A DNA stretch of 7,338 nucleotides. Origin: an uncultured bacterium. GTDB taxonomy: Bacteria; Bdellovibrionota_C; UBA2361; SZUA-149; CALKYB01. Shown here piece after piece: positions 5,955-7,338 of the stretch. Under the pieces are notes generated by a model. The model was not told the origin of the DNA. It saw only the letters and a program-made list of their open reading frames with translations, and did no database searches. The translations under genes were made by a program, and so were the position numbers. The first letter of the stretch is position 1; the number at the start of each line of letters is the position of its first letter. The stretch covers positions 1 through 7,338 of the forward strand of contig CALIEE010000304.1 of NCBI GenBank assembly GCA_938022485.1, given 5' to 3'.

Positions 5955-7338
5955 TTGGTTGCAGCCAAAAGAAATATTTTAAAAGGGAGTATTTCTCTTC
6001 CCGCAGATAAGTCCATTACCCACCGGGCGATTTTGTTTTCTGCTTTAGCCGCGGGAAAAACCGTTATTAATGCCTCTGCTATTGGGCGAGATAACCTAGC
6101 TTCGCTGCGGGCTGTAACTCAGCTAGGAGCTTCCACCAAAATAAGCTGTTCAGGAGCCTTCGCTGATATCGCTCGAGAAGAGCAACTGAATGTGGATGAG
6201 AAGTTAGAATCTAGTCTAGATATTTGTATAGAGATAGATAGTCCTGGTTTTGGGAAACTGGCCAGACCAGCTGATGACATTTATTGTGGAAACTCAGGCA
6301 CTACTTCTCGACTGTTGACCGGTATTCTGTCAGGCCTTCCCTTTGAGTCAACGGTTACAGGAGATAAGAGTCTCTCCACTCGTCCTTTTCAGAGAGTTAG
6401 AACACCCCTTGAGGAAATGGGAGCTAGTTTTTCTGCGGATAAGCTCCCCCTATCGATTAAGGGCGGAAACTTGGAAGGAATTCAATTTGTTTCACCCCGA
6501 GCGTCGGCTCAAGTAAAGAGTGCTGTTCTTCTTGCGGGTTTATCAGCCAAGGGCCAAACCGCTGTCACCGAACCTCATCTTTCAAGAGATCATACTGAAA
6601 GAATGCTTTCCGCAATGGGTGTAGAGGTGAGCTCAAAGGAAACTGACGCTGGTTGGAAGATTAGCCTTGATGGGGGAGAAATCGGCAAGCTTAAAAGCCT
6701 GAAGGAAGTCAGAGTTCCGGGTGATTTATCATCAGCTGCTTTCTTCATGGTAGCAGCAAGCTTGATTCCAGGTTCCGAAATCGTAATTGAGAACTGTGGG
6801 CTTAACCCCACTAGAGCTGGTGTGGTGCATATCTTGAAAATGATGGGGGGTGATTTAGATGTCCTTAACGAAAGAGTTGAGGCTGGAGAAAAAGTTGCTG
6901 ACATTAGGGTTAAAGCTTCAGTTCTCAGCGGTGTGGATATTGGAGCTGCGGAGGTAGTTGACGCGATCGATGAGATTCCAATAATTGCTATTGCTGCGGC
7001 TTTTGCAGAAGGTAGGACAAGGATCCGCGGAGCTGCGGAACTAAGAGTTAAAGAAACAGATCGCTTAGCGGCGGTTGCAAATCTTTTGCAGGTTATTAAT
7101 GTCTCAGTGGTTGAGCTTAGTGAAGGCCTCGATATAGAAGGCACAGGCGTTCCCTCCAGTGGTAGTTTACCAAGTATTTTTTCGAATGATTCTTGGAAAG
7201 GCAGTCATGATCACAGGATAGAGATGGTTGCCTCGGTTATGGATTTAGTTGCTGGGTACTCGTTGCAAGTTAGCGATCGAGCGGCTGTTGAGACTTCTTT
7301 TCCTTCCTTTGAAGAGAGTTTTGGTTTGTTGGCTGGGA
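5955..7338 (+). CDS. aroA: 3-phosphoshikimate 1-carboxyvinyltransferase (EPSP synthase), 3' end outside window
   Basis: EPSP synthase transfers the enolpyruvyl group of PEP to shikimate-3-phosphate, the sixth shikimate-pathway step, in the cytosol. The frame starts at TTG 5955, 4 bases after the pheA stop, and stays open to the window edge (461 residues; only a short C-terminus should be missing). Seen in order: ADKSITHRA (17-25) with K19, S20 and R24 for substrate binding; GNSGTTSRLL (112-121); RPFQRV; SPRASAQVKSAVLLAG (180-195); SRDHTE (210-215); PGDLSSAAF (255-263); NPTRAG; the general-base Asp in DEIP (D339); ELRVKETDR (362-370); and DHRIEM (419-424). The wording of ASAQVKSAVLLAG, RDHTE and ELRVKE resembles the CP4/Bacillus-like class rather than the E. 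coli class. All catalytic residues appear intact. Two oddities: the usual PGDKS Gly is Ala17, and residues ~72-95 form an acidic insert before the GNSG motif. The TTG start makes the N-terminus begin just before the first strand, as expected. Confidence 0.95.
   Translation, partial: MVAAKRNILKGSISLPADKSITHRAILFSALAAGKTVINASAIGRDNLASLRAVTQLGASTKISCSGAFADIAREEQLNVDEKLESSLDICIEIDSPGFGKLARPADDIYCGNSGTTSRLLTGILSGLPFESTVTGDKSLSTRPFQRVRTPLEEMGASFSADKLPLSIKGGNLEGIQFVSPRASAQVKSAVLLAGLSAKGQTAVTEPHLSRDHTERMLSAMGVEVSSKETDAGWKISLDGGEIGKLKSLKEVRVPGDLSSAAFFMVAASLIPGSEIVIENCGLNPTRAGVVHILKMMGGDLDVLNERVEAGEKVADIRVKASVLSGVDIGAAEVVDAIDEIPIIAIAAAFAEGRTRIRGAAELRVKETDRLAAVANLLQVINVSVVELSEGLDIEGTGVPSSGSLPSIFSNDSWKGSHDHRIEMVASVMDLVAGYSLQVSDRAAVETSFPSFEESFGLLAG

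Overview
The window looks like chromosomal DNA from a moderately AT-rich Gram-negative bacterium. The Gram-negative call rests on an Omp85-type outer-membrane beta-barrel protein with a Sec signal peptide. Nothing pins the lineage more closely: there is no rRNA or tRNA, and the gene order is not one I can assign to a taxon. I see no mobile element, CRISPR array, tRNA or integration site.

Layout. On the minus strand, 1-1489 holds the first ~496 residues of a polytopic membrane protein followed by TPR repeats (TMTC / DUF1736-like, a probable GT-C glycosyltransferase); its 3' end lies off the left edge. Upstream of it on the same strand, 1650-2360 encodes an unrecognised 236-residue protein with two membrane helices near its C-terminus. 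A ~147-base divergent intergenic region (2361-2507) contains a perfect 12-bp palindrome and TATAAT boxes placed very close to the start codons. On the plus strand, 2508-4319 encodes a single-POTRA Omp85-family protein. After a gap with two adjacent dyad symmetries comes a tight gene cluster: ridA (4458-4847), pheA (4850-5950) and aroA (5955 to beyond the right edge), with gaps of 2 and 4 bases, almost certainly one operon.

How the genes fit together. AroA makes 5-enolpyruvylshikimate-3-phosphate (EPSP), the step before chorismate. The chorismate mutase domain of PheA draws chorismate toward prephenate. RidA removes reactive enamine/imine by-products of PLP enzymes. The Omp85 protein and the two minus-strand membrane proteins suggest envelope functions and have no visible link to the aromatic operon.

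The most notable observation is that the prephenate dehydratase domain of the PheA-like protein keeps its fold and ACT domain but has lost essentially all recognisable catalytic motif residues: the Asn of the ENS/ENTSSG motif, the SH-Q-Q-C motif and the Thr of the TRF motif. It is either a pseudo-enzyme fused to an active chorismate mutase or a dehydratase-fold domain with a changed reaction.
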